Source: Actinospica acidithermotolerans (lineage in GTDB: Bacteria; Actinomycetota; Actinomycetes; Streptomycetales; Catenulisporaceae). From it: DNA of 64,000 nucleotides. The stretch is taken from NCBI RefSeq assembly GCF_018139625.1, contig NZ_JAGSOH010000029.1, positions 1-64,000 on the forward strand, given 5' to 3'. The position numbers and the translations under genes were made by a program. Positions 54,972 to 64,000 of the stretch are shown here, piece by piece; position 1 is the stretch's first letter; the number at the start of each line of letters is the position of its first letter. A model generated the notes under the pieces. That model made no database searches and was not told where the DNA came from. It saw only the letters and a program-made list of their open reading frames with translations.

Positions 54972-55090
54972 TCAGGAACCTCCCACTCAGGCCGCCAACC
55001 GCACATCACCCGAACGAGCCCGACCTGCTCTCCGACATCAGCGACGCAGAAGCCTGCTGCTGCGCCGCGCTCAGGCCGCCAACCGCACGC
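54901..55090. repeat. Partial duplication of the methyltransferase 3' end and spacer
   Basis: About 47 bp at 54901-54947, within the last codons of the methyltransferase, recur at 55020-55066 with one mismatch (period 119). CTCAGGCCGCCAACCGCAC then occurs at 54986-55004 and 55070-55088 (period 84), so the second copy has lost 35 bp. The TCAGGCCGCC piece also matches the end of the convergent P450 gene at 55147. Confidence 0.85.
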
Positions 55091-55146
55091 GAGACAGCAA
55101 GGTCTCACCGCCGCACTCCACGGCGCACGGAGCCGCCGCGACCCGC

Positions 55147-56382
55147 TCAGGCCGCCGGGGCGCCCGTCCGCACCGGCAATGTCTCGTAACCGCGGAGCAC
55201 GAGGCGGTCGCGCCGTTCCGGCTCGGCCGCCTGCTCGATCTCGGGGAAGCGGGCGAGCAGCTTCTCGAAGGCCACCCTGCCCTCCAGGCGGGCCAGGCCC
55301 TGGCCCAGGCAGTAGTGGATGCCGGCGCCGAAGCTGAGCGGGACGTTGTCGGGGCGCGTCGGGTCGAAAACGTCGGGGTTCGCGAAGCGCTTCGGATCGC
55401 GGTGTGCGGCGCCGATCAGCAGCATCACCTGCTCGCCGCGGGCCACCGGGTGGCCGCCCACGTGCGCGTCCTCGGTGAGCGCGAAGCGGCTGGTGAGCTG
55501 TACCGGGGAGTCGTAGCGGAGCACCTCTTCGACGTACGCGGCCACCGGGATCTCGCCCTTGCGCACGCGGCCGAGCACCTCGGGGTGCCGGAAGCCGAGG
55601 TAGAGCCCGTTGCCGAGCAGGTTCGTCGTGGTCTCGAAGCCGGCGACCAGCAGCAGCAGGAGGTTGCCGAGCAGCTCGGCGTCGCTGAGCCTGCCGTCGT
55701 GCGCGTCGTTGGCCTGGACCATGGCGCTGACGAGGTCGTCCTGCGGCTGCTCGCGACGGCGGGCGGCGAGCTCGGTGAAGTAGGCGCGCAACTCCAGGGT
55801 CGCGGCGTCGGCGGGGCCGAAGTCGTCGAAGCTGTCGGTCAGCTCCAGCACGAAGGTCAGGTCGTGAGCGAGCGGGCGGAAGCGGTAGCGGTCCGCCTCG
55901 GGGACGCCGAGCATCTCGCAGATCACGCTCACCGGCATCCGGAACGCGAAGTTCTCCATGAAGTCGACCGGCTCGCCGCCGGCGCCGAGCGCGGCCAGCT
56001 CGTCGAGCAGCGCGTCGGTCATCCGCTCGATCGCCGGTTCGAGCCCGGCGACGCGGCGCTGCGTGAACGCGGAGCTGACCAGCGAGCGGACGCGGCGGTG
56101 GCCGGGCGGGTTCATCAGCAGCATCGAGCGCGAGATGCTCTCCATCGCGCCGTCCGGCAGGAGCAGGCCGCGCCACTCCGCGGGCAGCATGTCGAAGTCC
56201 ATCTTGCCGAACGCGTTGTCGCGCAGGATCGCGTTGATCTCGTCGTAGCCGGTGCACAGGTGCATCGGCCAGTCCTTGACCTTCCTGATCGCGCCGAGCT
56301 CCCGCGCGGCGGCGTAGAGCGGATAGGGCTCGCCCCTGCCCTCCGGCGTCATCAAGGCGCCGATGATCGCTTCGGCCTCCAT
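55147..56382 (-). CDS. Cytochrome P450
   Basis: A 411-residue soluble bacterial P450. It has the I-helix motif LLVAGFETTTNLLGN, the K-helix EEVLRYDSPVQL (ExxR) and the heme-binding loop LSFGAGIHYCLGQGLARLEG with the proximal Cys. The I-helix has the usual acid-Thr pair as E-T. Substrate is unknown. No ferredoxin gene is adjacent. It is the only P450 in the window and is not part of a recognisable biosynthetic cluster; the convergent methyltransferase might act in the same pathway. Confidence 0.92.
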   Translation of the reverse strand: MEAEAIIGALMTPEGRGEPYPLYAAARELGAIRKVKDWPMHLCTGYDEINAILRDNAFGKMDFDMLPAEWRGLLLPDGAMESISRSMLLMNPPGHRRVRSLVSSAFTQRRVAGLEPAIERMTDALLDELAALGAGGEPVDFMENFAFRMPVSVICEMLGVPEADRYRFRPLAHDLTFVLELTDSFDDFGPADAATLELRAYFTELAARRREQPQDDLVSAMVQANDAHDGRLSDAELLGNLLLLLVAGFETTTNLLGNGLYLGFRHPEVLGRVRKGEIPVAAYVEEVLRYDSPVQLTSRFALTEDAHVGGHPVARGEQVMLLIGAAHRDPKRFANPDVFDPTRPDNVPLSFGAGIHYCLGQGLARLEGRVAFEKLLARFPEIEQAAEPERRDRLVLRGYETLPVRTGAPAA

Positions 56383-56436
56383 CTGCCCCGAACCCCTCTC
56401 CCCGCGGTCACCGTCGACCTTCCTCGGTATGCAGGC

Positions 56437-56985
56437 TCAACGATCCTCGGCGGGCGCGGAGTTCCCGTCCTCGTCGTCGTCCGGGAGCAGCGCGATGAGC
56501 GGGATCTTGGTCAGCCGGATCGGTTTCCCGCGCTCGTCCGTCTCGGGGTAGTAGCGCATCATCGTCAACCGCATCAGCAGGGTGACACGGTGGATGAGGA
56601 AGAACGCGAGCGGCAGCTCGATCAGCACGGCCGAGCCGACCGACCACCAGACCTGCGGCGTGCCGAGGTTCAGCGTGATGTCGAACCAGGCGTCGCACAC
56701 CAGCAGCGTGGCGGCGGCGACCGCCGTGCCGATCAAAGCCTGCCGCCGCTTCCAGCCGAAGTACGCGGTCGCCGCGAGGGCCATCAGCTCCAGGACGTCG
56801 AAGCCGGTCCACGCCACGGCCCAGTGCCGGGTGCTGAAGTCGGCGGGCAGGGACACGCCGAGGTAGATCGTCCACGGGACCAGGGCCCCGGCGCAGACCC
56901 AGAGCAGCTCGACGGTCGCCTTGCGGCGGCGCCTGGCCTGCTCCGGCGTCAGCCTGGTCAGTTTCGTCAGCCGGGTCCCCGTCAT
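56437..56985 (-). CDS. Four-helix integral membrane protein, unknown function
   Basis: A 182-residue protein with four hydrophobic segments (ELLWVCAGALVPWTIYLGV, FDVLELMALAATAYFGW, IGTAVAAATLLVCDAWFD, WSVGSAVLIELPLAFFLIH) between a basic N-terminus and an acidic C-terminus (LPDDDEDGNSAPAEDR). Unnamed relatives are expected in other actinobacteria. It starts 10 nt after the dehydrogenase stop and is likely co-transcribed with it. Confidence 0.7.
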   Translation of the reverse strand: MTGTRLTKLTRLTPEQARRRRKATVELLWVCAGALVPWTIYLGVSLPADFSTRHWAVAWTGFDVLELMALAATAYFGWKRRQALIGTAVAAATLLVCDAWFDITLNLGTPQVWWSVGSAVLIELPLAFFLIHRVTLLMRLTMMRYYPETDERGKPIRLTKIPLIALLPDDDEDGNSAPAEDR

Positions 56986-56995
56986 CGTCGGCGCC

Positions 56996-57925
56996 TCAGT
57001 ACCCGTGCTCGACCCGGTTCTTCGGCGCGCCGCCGTTCACCCAGGTGGTCAGGTTCTCGCGGACGACCTGGAAGCAGCGCTCCCGGTTGTCGGCGACCAG
57101 CGAGCCGATGTGCGGGGTGATGAACACGCCCGGCGCGCTCCAGAGCGGGTGCCCGGCCGGCAGCGGCTCGGGGTCGGTGACGTCGAGGAACGCCTGGATG
57201 CCGCGCTCCCGGGTCGCCTCGAGCAGCGCCTCGCTCTCCACGCAGGCGCCGCGCGCGCCGTTGACCAGCAGCGATCCGGGCTTCATCCGTGCCAGGAAGT
57301 CCGCGCCCACCAGGCCGCGGGTCTGCTCGGTCAGCGGCGTGAGCAGCACGACGATATCGGCCTCGGGCAGCAGGCCGGGCAGCTCCTCCAGCGACGCGAT
57401 GTCCCCGCGCCTGGTCCGCGCGACTTTCAGGGTCCTGACCTGGAACGGTGCCAGGTAGCGCTCCAGGCACCGCGAGATCGAGCCGTACCCGACGTAGAGC
57501 ACCGTCTTTCCCTGCACGACGCGCACCTGCTCGGGCGCCCACGAGCCCGCGTCCTGCGCGTGCACGTAGTGCGGGATCTCCTTGTAGACGGTCAGGATCC
57601 CGGTCAGCAGCAGCTCGGCCATCAGCTCGTCGTACGCGCCGCGCACGGAGCAGAGCAGCACGCCGTCCGGCACCGCGTGCACGATGTTGTCCACGCCGGC
57701 GGACAGCGCCTGCACGTACTCGAGGTTCTTGGCGCCGGCCATGAGCGCCGTGAGGTCGAAGTCCTCGTCGGCCGCGTTCCGCATCAGCGGCGGAATCAGA
57801 ACCCTTACCTCGTTCAGGCGCGGGTCGGCGAGCGGCTCGGCCGGCACCTCGACGACCTCGAGCCGCTCATCGAGGCCCGCCAGCCATTCGGCCGTGCCCT
57901 TCGCCGTCCACACCAGTGCGCTCAT
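56996..57925 (-). CDS. D-2-hydroxyacid dehydrogenase family protein
   Basis: A 309-residue NAD(P)-dependent dehydrogenase of the D-isomer 2-hydroxyacid family. The NAD loop is VLYVGYGSISRCLERYL, the catalytic Arg lies in VNGARGACVESEAL, the Glu in LDVTDPEPLPAGHP and the His in VFITPHIGSL. The nucleotide loop GxGSIS is slightly atypical. The ATG at 57925 lies 7 bp after GATAAT, indicating a leaderless mRNA. The substrate is unresolved (glyoxylate, phosphoglycerate or erythronate-type acids). Confidence 0.85.
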   Translation of the reverse strand: MSALVWTAKGTAEWLAGLDERLEVVEVPAEPLADPRLNEVRVLIPPLMRNAADEDFDLTALMAGAKNLEYVQALSAGVDNIVHAVPDGVLLCSVRGAYDELMAELLLTGILTVYKEIPHYVHAQDAGSWAPEQVRVVQGKTVLYVGYGSISRCLERYLAPFQVRTLKVARTRRGDIASLEELPGLLPEADIVVLLTPLTEQTRGLVGADFLARMKPGSLLVNGARGACVESEALLEATRERGIQAFLDVTDPEPLPAGHPLWSAPGVFITPHIGSLVADNRERCFQVVRENLTTWVNGGAPKNRVEHGY

Positions 57926-57975
57926 GGTCACCATTATCCGGCAGAGGTCCGACAAGTCCGCGGATGGTCCGCCGC

Positions 57976-59211
57976 TCAGAAGATCATCGGGTTGTGCGGC
58001 GCGATCCCGACGGCGAACAGCGCGCTCAGCCGCTCGACCGCGCCGCTCGTGTGCTCCTCGACCAGGCCCGACGCCGCGAGCCTGGCCGCGGTGAAGCCGC
58101 CCAGGTAGATCGAGCCGAGCCGATCCACCGGAAGGGTGACGTCCGCGGGCTCCAGGGTGAGCGCGCACCGGGCACCGCCGTCCGCCTCGGCCTGCAGCGC
58201 GTAGGTGCCGGCCGCGTAGCCGTCCTTGTCCTCGACGCGCAGGACGATCCGATCAGCCCTCGCATACGTGCGGGCGGCGAGCGCGGCGGCCGGGTCGAGC
58301 ACGCGCAGCCACAGGAAGTCCCAGCCGTTCGCCGGAACGGCCATCCGCCGGTCGACCAGCAGATCCCGCCAGATCGCGTCGGCGCGGTCGAATTCCGGCC
58401 CGACGATGTTCGTCACCCAGTCGTGGTCGGCGAGGTGCTTCCACAGCCTGGCCTCGTAAACCGGGTCGGTCGCGATGAGCGCGACCACGTGCAGCGTGTT
58501 GTCCGGGCGCTGATTCGTCCACTTCTCCGTGAAACGGTAGGCGGCATAGCCGACGATCTGCCCCCGCTCGTCGCGGCACACGGCGTGCAGCACGCTCTTC
58601 GCCGGCGCGTCCCCGTCGCGCGGTGACTGGCCGGTGTCCCGGTCCCAGCGCCAGCCCTCGCGGCTGACCATGCCGACGCCGTCGGCGCGGACCCGGTCGT
58701 AGAGCGCGGCGGCCTCGAAGCGGGCGGCGGCCGCGTCGATCAGCTCGATCCGGCCGGGCAGTTCCCGACGGAACCGCAGGTCGCGCGCGTCCACCAGCCA
58801 CTGCGCGGTCTCGGTCGCCGGCCCGAAGCCGAACCGCCCGTAGATCGGGTACTCGGCGGCGACCAGCGCGGCGATCGACTCGCCGCGCTCCTTCGCCCGG
58901 CCCAGCTCCGCGGCCATCAGCTGCCGGGCCAGGCCCTGGCGCCGGTGCGTGGCCGCGACCGTGACGGCGCTAATGCCGTCCAGCGGGATCTGCGCGCGGC
59001 CGGGCACGGTCAGCCGCAGGTCCAGGCTGGCGAGCGTGCCGACGAGCTGGTCGCCGTCGAATCCCGCCCACACCCTGCCGAGGTCCTGGTAGCGCTCGCG
59101 CCGGCGCGGACCCTCGCCGCGGTGCTGCGGCAGGTAGAAGCCGACGTCCATGGCGTCGCACCAGGCGTTGAACTCTTCATCGGTGCGGACATTGCGTACC
59201 TCGATGGCCAT
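57976..59211 (-). CDS. Eis-like GNAT N-acetyltransferase
   Basis: A 411-residue protein with the Eis layout: an N-terminal GNAT domain (SAVTVAATHRRQGLARQLMA, acetyl-CoA loop), a second degenerate GNAT domain and an SCP2-like C-terminal domain. It ends in ...HNPMIF; the C-terminal Phe carboxylate acts as base in Eis enzymes. Family members acetylate many amines, including aminoglycosides. The start at 59211 follows TAGGGT by 7 bp, so it is probably leaderless, although it lies only 10 nt after the MFS stop. Confidence 0.85.
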   Translation of the reverse strand: MAIEVRNVRTDEEFNAWCDAMDVGFYLPQHRGEGPRRRERYQDLGRVWAGFDGDQLVGTLASLDLRLTVPGRAQIPLDGISAVTVAATHRRQGLARQLMAAELGRAKERGESIAALVAAEYPIYGRFGFGPATETAQWLVDARDLRFRRELPGRIELIDAAAARFEAAALYDRVRADGVGMVSREGWRWDRDTGQSPRDGDAPAKSVLHAVCRDERGQIVGYAAYRFTEKWTNQRPDNTLHVVALIATDPVYEARLWKHLADHDWVTNIVGPEFDRADAIWRDLLVDRRMAVPANGWDFLWLRVLDPAAALAARTYARADRIVLRVEDKDGYAAGTYALQAEADGGARCALTLEPADVTLPVDRLGSIYLGGFTAARLAASGLVEEHTSGAVERLSALFAVGIAPHNPMIF

Positions 59212-59221
59212 GACCCCGACC

Positions 59222-60427
59222 CTAAGCCGGACTTCGTATCCCGGCCAAATGATTTGACGACTCGCCCAGCCCGACCCGCAGCGTGAACGCCGAGAGCACG
59301 ATGCCGACCGAGAGCAGCGCGACGATGCCGAAGGCGAAGGGCAGGGAGACGGCAGATCCGAGCGCGCCGACCGACGGTCCGGCCAGCAGCCCCGCGGAGT
59401 AGGTGACGGTGGTGATCCCGGCGACGGCGGACTCGGTGTTGCCGCCACTGCGTCCGGCCGCGGCGATCGCCAGCGGCACGCCGGTCGCGATTCCCAGTCC
59501 CATGGCCGCGAATCCGGCGATGCCCAGCCACGGGGTGCGGGCCAGGACGATCGCGACGCCGCCGAGCACGGCCAGCACGCCGCCGATCTGCACCGTGCGC
59601 ACCGGTCCGAGCCGGCGCACGATCGCGTCGCCGGTGAGCCGGCCGACGGCCATGGTCACGGCGAATCCGGTGACGCAGTACGCGCCGACCGCGGCGGAGG
59701 CGTGCGTGACGGTGATGAGGTAGACGGCCGACCAGTTCGTCCCGGAGCCCTCCGCGAAGATGGCGCAGAACCCGACGATGCCGATGCCGATCACCGCCCT
59801 GGTCGGACGGGCGAAGCGCGGCGGCCGGATCGCCTCTTCGGCGACCCCGCCGAGTTCGGCGTCCGCGGGAAGGAGGGCGGTGACGGCGGCGGCCGCCGCC
59901 GTGAGGATCAGGGCCGTGACGAGGAACTCCGGCAGCGCGCTGATCCCGGCGCCCGCGCACAGCGCCCCGAACAGCGCTCCGACGATGACACCGACCGACC
60001 ACAGGCCGTGCAGCCCGGACATGATGGACTTGCCGGCGCGCCGCTCGATCCGGACCGCCTCGGCGTTCATCATCACGTCGGCGACACCGGAGATCGAGCC
60101 GTAGAAGAACATCCCGACCGCGAGCAGGCCGACGTTCGGCATCACCCCGGGGATCACCAGCGCCGCGGTCCACAGCATGAGCATCACGCGCAGCGCTCTG
60201 CGGGCGCCGAGCCGGTGCACGACGCCGCCCGCGAGCGGCATCGAGAGCAATGCTCCGGCCGTGGGCGCGATCATCACGGCGCCGAGCACACCGGGCGTGG
60301 CGTGCACATGAGCCTCGACCCACGGGATCCGGGACGCGTAGCTTCCCTCCACCGCGCCGTGCACGGAGAAGATCAGACTGATCGCTACCCGGTCCCGGCG
60401 CCCCCGCGGAGCAAGTTCTCTCTGCAC
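59222..60427 (-). CDS. MFS transporter
   Basis: A 401-residue major facilitator with about 12 helices. It begins VAISLIFSVHGAVEGSYASR and has the loop SMPLAGGVVHRLGARRALRV between helices 2 and 3. The subgroup resembles FucP/bypass-of-stop-codon-6-like transporters, but the substrate is unknown. GTG start at 60427, 4 nt after the gtrA-like stop, so the pair is one operon; eis-like follows after 10 nt. Confidence 0.8.
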   Translation of the reverse strand: MQRELAPRGRRDRVAISLIFSVHGAVEGSYASRIPWVEAHVHATPGVLGAVMIAPTAGALLSMPLAGGVVHRLGARRALRVMLMLWTAALVIPGVMPNVGLLAVGMFFYGSISGVADVMMNAEAVRIERRAGKSIMSGLHGLWSVGVIVGALFGALCAGAGISALPEFLVTALILTAAAAAVTALLPADAELGGVAEEAIRPPRFARPTRAVIGIGIVGFCAIFAEGSGTNWSAVYLITVTHASAAVGAYCVTGFAVTMAVGRLTGDAIVRRLGPVRTVQIGGVLAVLGGVAIVLARTPWLGIAGFAAMGLGIATGVPLAIAAAGRSGGNTESAVAGITTVTYSAGLLAGPSVGALGSAVSLPFAFGIVALLSVGIVLSAFTLRVGLGESSNHLAGIRSPA

Positions 60428-60431
60428 CGAA

Positions 60432-60878
60432 TCATGGTATAGACCTCGCGAGCTGCCTCGTCTCCGGGAAGACGAACCGGTGGCAGGCCCAGAAGCGGAA
60501 GAGCGAGCCGAGCACCTGGCCGGCGCCGAGCTGCGCGAGGTTCACCGCGAGCCGTGAGTCGGCGCCGAGCACGTGCTCGGTGAACCACACGCAGCCGACG
60601 GTGATCAGGAACCCGCCCGCCGAGACCAGCGCGAACAGGCCGAACTCGGCCCGCGTCTCGCGCCGGTCGCGACGGCGGAAGGTCCAGAAGCGGTTGCCCA
60701 GGTACGCGATGACCGTCGAGACGGATATCGCGATCGCCGAGGCGAGCACCGAGGGCACGCGGTGGTAGAGCAGGTTGATGACCAGCGCGTCGCCGGCGTA
60801 GCCGACGACGCCCACCGCCCCGAATCCCAGCAGTTCGCGCCACAGACGCCGGATCAGCGCCACCGAACGGGCCACCAC
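60432..60878 (-). CDS. GtrA-family membrane protein
   Basis: A 148-residue protein with four membrane helices and the GtrA pattern FGAVGVVGYAGDALVINLLY, then IAYLGNRFWTFRRRDRRET. GtrA proteins are implicated in moving lipid-linked sugars in cell-surface polysaccharide assembly; no glycosyltransferase is adjacent. The GTG at 60878 follows GGGAGG. It stands 37 bp after aspS on the same strand. Confidence 0.8.
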   Translation of the reverse strand: MVARSVALIRRLWRELLGFGAVGVVGYAGDALVINLLYHRVPSVLASAIAISVSTVIAYLGNRFWTFRRRDRRETRAEFGLFALVSAGGFLITVGCVWFTEHVLGADSRLAVNLAQLGAGQVLGSLFRFWACHRFVFPETRQLARSIP

Positions 60879-60915
60879 CGCCCCATGCCTCCCGCCCTCG
60901 GTCCGTCCGCCCGCG

Positions 60916-62706
60916 CTACTCGGCCGCGTCCGCGGACTTCGGCTCGGCGGCCTTGGGCTTCGGCGTGAAGTCGATCCCGGCCTCCTTGCGCTGCTCCGCG
61001 GTGATCGGCGCCGGGGCGCCGGTCAGCGGGTCGCCGCCGGAGGCGGTCTTCGGGAACGCGATCACGTCGCGGATCGTGTCGGCGCCGGTGATCAGCGCGA
61101 CCGTCCGGTCCAGGCCGAAGGCGATGCCGCCGTGCGGCGGCGGCCCGTAGTTGAACGCGTCGAGCAGGAAACCGAACTTCGACTCGGCCTCCTCCTGGCT
61201 CAGCCCGATCGCCTTGAAGGCCCGCTGCTGCACCTCGCGCTGGTGGATACGGATCGAGCCGCCGCCCAGCTCCGTGCCGTTGAGCACGAGGTCGTAGGCG
61301 TTGGACAGGGCGCTGCCCGGGTCCTTCTCGAAACCCTCGAGCCACTCCGGGGTCGGCGCGGTGAACGGGTGGTGCATCGCGTGCCAGCCCGCGAAGGCGC
61401 CCTTGTCGTCGGTGAGCGGCTCGAACATCGGGAAGTCGACGACCCACAGGAACGCCCAGCGCCCCTCGTCGATCAGCGCGCAGCGGCGGCCGATCTCCAG
61501 CCGCGCCGCGCCGAGCAGCTCCTGCGAGGCGGTCTTGGCGCCGGCCGCGAAGAACACGGCGTCGCCGTTCTTCGCGCCGACGGCGGCGGCCAGCCCGGAC
61601 AGGTGCGCCTCGGAGAGGTTCTTGGCGACCGGGCCCTTCGGCTCGCCGGTCTCGGCGTCGAAGACCACGTAGGCCAGGCCGCGGGCGCCGCGCGCCTTGG
61701 CCCAGTCCTGCCAGCCGTCGAGCTCCTTGCGGGTCTGCGAGGCGCCGCCCGGCATGACGACCGCGCCGACGTACTCGGCCTGGAAGACCCGGAACTCCGT
61801 GCCCTGGAAGTACTCGGTGAGCTCGACGAGCTCCTGGCCGAAGCGCACGTCCGGCTTGTCCGAGCCGTAGCGGCCCATCGCCTCGGCGTAGGTCATCCGC
61901 GGCAGCGGGAGCGGCAGGTCGACGCCGAGGACCTCGCTCCAGATCCGGTGGTAGACCTTCTCGGCGAGCTGCAGGACGTCCTCCTGCTCGACGAAGGACA
62001 TCTCGATGTCCAGCTGGGTGAACTCCGGCTGCCGGTCGGCGCGGAAGTCCTCGTCCCGGAAGCAGCGCGCGATCTGGTAGTAGCGCTCCAGGCCGCCGAC
62101 CATCAGCAGCTGCTTGAACAGCTGCGGCGACTGCGGCAGCGCGTACCAGGAGCCCGGCTGCAGCCGGACCGGCACCAGGAAGTCGCGGGCGCCCTCGGGC
62201 GTGGCCCGGGTCAGGTACGGGGTCTCCACGTCGAGGAACCCGTTCTCGTCCATGACGTCGCGGATCACCTTGGACACCCGCGAGCGCGTCCGGATGTTGT
62301 GCGCCATGTCCTCGCGCCGCAGGTCCAGGTAGCGGTAGCGCAGCCGGACCTCCTCGTTGATGTTCGCGCTCTTGCGCTCATCGGTCGGGAACGGCAGCGG
62401 CGCGGCCTCGGAGAGCACCTCGACCGTCTCGACGACGACCTCGACCTCGCCGGTGGCCAGGTCCGGGTTGGCATTGCCCTCCGGGCGGGTGCGCACCTCG
62501 CCGGTCGCGGCCACGCAGTACTCGTTGCGCAGGTCGTGCACGGACTCCATGTCGCGGACGACGACCTGCACGACGCCGGAGCCGTCGCGCAGGTCGAGGA
62601 AGGTGACGCCGCCGTGATCGCGACGGCGTGCCACCCACCCGGCCAGAGTCACGGTGGTGCCAGCGTCGGCGGCCCTGAGGGTTCCCGCCTCGCGCGTGCG
62701 GATCAC
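60916..62706 (-). CDS. aspS: Aspartyl-tRNA synthetase
   Basis: A 596-residue class IIb synthetase of the bacterial type, charging tRNA with Asp. It has the OB-fold anticodon domain ([20 protein letters not shown]), motif 2 [18 protein letters not shown], the GAD insertion domain (about 300-430) and motif 3 [17 protein letters not shown]. The C-terminus adds a charged Lys/Ala tail ([17 protein letters not shown]). The GTG at 62706 overlaps the hisS stop (GTGA), so the two are translationally coupled, the order seen in many actinobacteria. Whether it is discriminating was not determined. Confidence 0.95.
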   Translation of the reverse strand: MIRTREAGTLRAADAGTTVTLAGWVARRRDHGGVTFLDLRDGSGVVQVVVRDMESVHDLRNEYCVAATGEVRTRPEGNANPDLATGEVEVVVETVEVLSEAAPLPFPTDERKSANINEEVRLRYRYLDLRREDMAHNIRTRSRVSKVIRDVMDENGFLDVETPYLTRATPEGARDFLVPVRLQPGSWYALPQSPQLFKQLLMVGGLERYYQIARCFRDEDFRADRQPEFTQLDIEMSFVEQEDVLQLAEKVYHRIWSEVLGVDLPLPLPRMTYAEAMGRYGSDKPDVRFGQELVELTEYFQGTEFRVFQAEYVGAVVMPGGASQTRKELDGWQDWAKARGARGLAYVVFDAETGEPKGPVAKNLSEAHLSGLAAAVGAKNGDAVFFAAGAKTASQELLGAARLEIGRRCALIDEGRWAFLWVVDFPMFEPLTDDKGAFAGWHAMHHPFTAPTPEWLEGFEKDPGSALSNAYDLVLNGTELGGGSIRIHQREVQQRAFKAIGLSQEEAESKFGFLLDAFNYGPPPHGGIAFGLDRTVALITGADTIRDVIAFPKTASGGDPLTGAPAPITAEQRKEAGIDFTPKPKAAEPKSADAAE

Positions 62707-63965
62707 GACAGCTTCTCCTTGATCGTCGGAATGATCTGATCGACGGCCACCGGGGACTGCTCCCCGCTGGCCAGGTCCTTGAGCTGGACCACGTTCTCGG
62801 CGAGATCGCGCTCGCCGGCCACCAGCGCGTACCGCGCCCCCGACCGGTCCGCGGCCTTCATGGCGCCCTTGAGCCCGCGGCCGCCGAAGACGGTGTCCGC
62901 GCTCACGCCCCGCCTGCGCAGCTCCGTGATGACGCCGAAGAACAGCGTGCGTGCCTCGTCGTTGAGCGGCACCGCGAACACGTCGACCCGCGGCACGTCG
63001 CGCTCGAGCACGCCCTCGGCCTCCATCGCGAGCACCGTGCGGTCCACGCCGAGCGCCCATCCGACCGAAGGCAGCGAGGGGCCGCCCAGCAGCTCGGACA
63101 GGCCGTCGTAGCGCCCGCCGCCGCCGACCGCGGACTGCGAGCCGAGGCCGTCGTGCACGAACTCGAAGGTCGTCCGGGTGTAGTAGTCCAGGCCGCGCAC
63201 CAGCTTGGGGTCGTCGGTGAACGCGACGCCCGCGGCGGTCAGCAGCCCGCGCACCTCGTCGTGGTACGCCTTGCAGTCCTCGCAGAGGTAGTCGACGATC
63301 CGCGGCGCGTCGGTCAGCTGGGCCTGCACCTCGGCGCGCTTGTCGTCGAGCACCCGGAGCGGGTTGAGCTCGATGCGCGCGCGGGTCGCCTCATCCAGAT
63401 CGAGCGCGCGCAGGTAGTCCTGCAGCGCGGCCCGGTAGACGGGGCGGCAGGTCGCGTCGCCGAGCGTGTTCAGCAGCAGCCTGACGTTCTTCAGGCCCAG
63501 CGCGCGGTAGGCGTCCACCGCGAGGATGATCAGCTCGGCGTCCAGCTGCGGGTCCTGCGCGCCCAGCGCCTCGGCGCCGACCTGCGAGAAGTGCCGGTAC
63601 CGGCCCTTCTGCGGCCGCTCGTAGCGGTAGTAGGAGCCCGAGTAGTACAGCTTCACCGGCAGCTGGCCGGCCTTCTCGAGGTTCGCCTGCAGCACGGCCC
63701 GCAGCACCGACGCGGTGCCCTCGGGCCGCAGCGTCACCGAGTCCCCGCCCTGGGTGGTGAAGGTGTACATCTCCTTGTTGACGATGTCGGTCGACTCGCC
63801 GACGCCGCGCTTGAACAGGGTCGTGTCCTCGAAGGCGGGGGTCTCGACGTACTGGTACCCGGCCAGCCGCACGGTCTGCGCCATCACCTCGCGCACGCGC
63901 AGGAACGCGGCGGAGTCCGGCGGGATCAGGTCGAAGGTGCCCTTCGGCGCCCGAAAGGTGCTCAT
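62703..63965 (-). CDS. hisS: Histidyl-tRNA synthetase
   Basis: A 420-residue class IIa synthetase. Motif 2 is [20 protein letters not shown], the histidine-specific loops read [16 protein letters not shown] and [14 protein letters not shown], and motif 3 is [15 protein letters not shown]. An anticodon-binding domain occupies about 325-420. The N-terminus [18 protein letters not shown] is complete and the ATG lies 35 bp inside the right edge. It leads an operon with aspS. Confidence 0.95.
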   Translation of the reverse strand: MSTFRAPKGTFDLIPPDSAAFLRVREVMAQTVRLAGYQYVETPAFEDTTLFKRGVGESTDIVNKEMYTFTTQGGDSVTLRPEGTASVLRAVLQANLEKAGQLPVKLYYSGSYYRYERPQKGRYRHFSQVGAEALGAQDPQLDAELIILAVDAYRALGLKNVRLLLNTLGDATCRPVYRAALQDYLRALDLDEATRARIELNPLRVLDDKRAEVQAQLTDAPRIVDYLCEDCKAYHDEVRGLLTAAGVAFTDDPKLVRGLDYYTRTTFEFVHDGLGSQSAVGGGGRYDGLSELLGGPSLPSVGWALGVDRTVLAMEAEGVLERDVPRVDVFAVPLNDEARTLFFGVITELRRRGVSADTVFGGRGLKGAMKAADRSGARYALVAGERDLAENVVQLKDLASGEQSPVAVDQIIPTIKEKLS

Positions 63966-64000
63966 CTCTCGCTGCTCGTTTCGTCTCAGGTCTTCACAGA

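Overview
The window is a stretch of chromosome from a high-GC filamentous actinobacterium. Codon third positions are almost always G or C, GTG starts are common, and several families are typical of Streptomyces-like or Catenulispora-like genomes: a DUF574-type SAM methyltransferase, DUF5988, a SpoIIE/STAS/sigma cluster, an Eis-type acetyltransferase and RarA near aspS-hisS. The genus cannot be fixed from the sequence alone. No rRNA, tRNA, CRISPR array, IS element or prophage is visible.

1-15.5 kb is a stress and central-carbon block. On the minus strand an operon runs acetyl-CoA synthetase-like ligase, 2-oxoacid dehydrogenase E1alpha, E1beta, E2, a free acyl carrier protein and a baeRF-type (Rv2629-like) protein. 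A truncated NuoE-like [2Fe-2S] subunit lies at the left edge. On the plus strand are a phosphoribosyltransferase-hydrolase fusion, two universal stress proteins, DUF5988, a CBS-domain protein and a HyuA-HyuB fusion; an adenosine-specific kinase family gene is opposed. Promoter regions here carry palindromes of the form GGGNC-N4-GNCCC, resembling DosR/DevR boxes. The gene content also recalls the mycobacterial dormancy regulon, so oxygen- or redox-responsive control is the best inference.

15.7-33.1 kb holds mostly single genes: a membrane protein, thioredoxin with a CsoR/CstR-like operator, MFS transporter, Pr6Pr membrane protein, RarA, a GNAT enzyme, a MurA with Asp at the fosfomycin-target Cys, DUF4234, a HipA kinase-DUF3037 pair, an S51 peptidase, secreted GH53 galactanase, an ECF41 sigma factor with its presumed target oxidoreductase, a membrane-anchored molybdopterin oxidoreductase, a Mut7-C RNase and a HAD phosphatase.

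33.4-42.9 kb is a sugar or aminosugar uptake locus: ROK regulator, GH4 glycosidase, BadF-type kinase, then a complete Opp/Dpp-type ABC transporter. A perfect palindrome before the regulator and a degenerate copy before the transporter suggest control by the ROK protein.

42.97-44.7 kb is a lower-GC accessory patch with an XRE regulator carrying an NBR1/FW-like domain, a 53-residue zinc-ribbon protein and an unknown protein. 44.9-49.3 kb is an overlapping operon of a Cas4-like RecB nuclease, an unknown 504-residue protein, possibly a repeat-built 77-residue ORF, and an Upf1-like SF1 helicase: in effect a split Dna2-like arrangement.

49.3-54 kb carries a SpoIIE phosphatase with PAS, GAF and HATPase domains, a STAS protein, an unknown sigma-partner protein and an ECF-like sigma factor. 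54-64 kb holds a SAM methyltransferase, P450, membrane protein, 2-hydroxyacid dehydrogenase, Eis-like acetyltransferase, MFS transporter, GtrA protein, aspS and hisS.

Two patterns recur across the window. Many genes have a TANNNT-like -10 hexamer 6-7 bp before the start codon, suggesting leaderless mRNAs. Several genes carry short duplications at their 3' ends that copy the stop-codon region.
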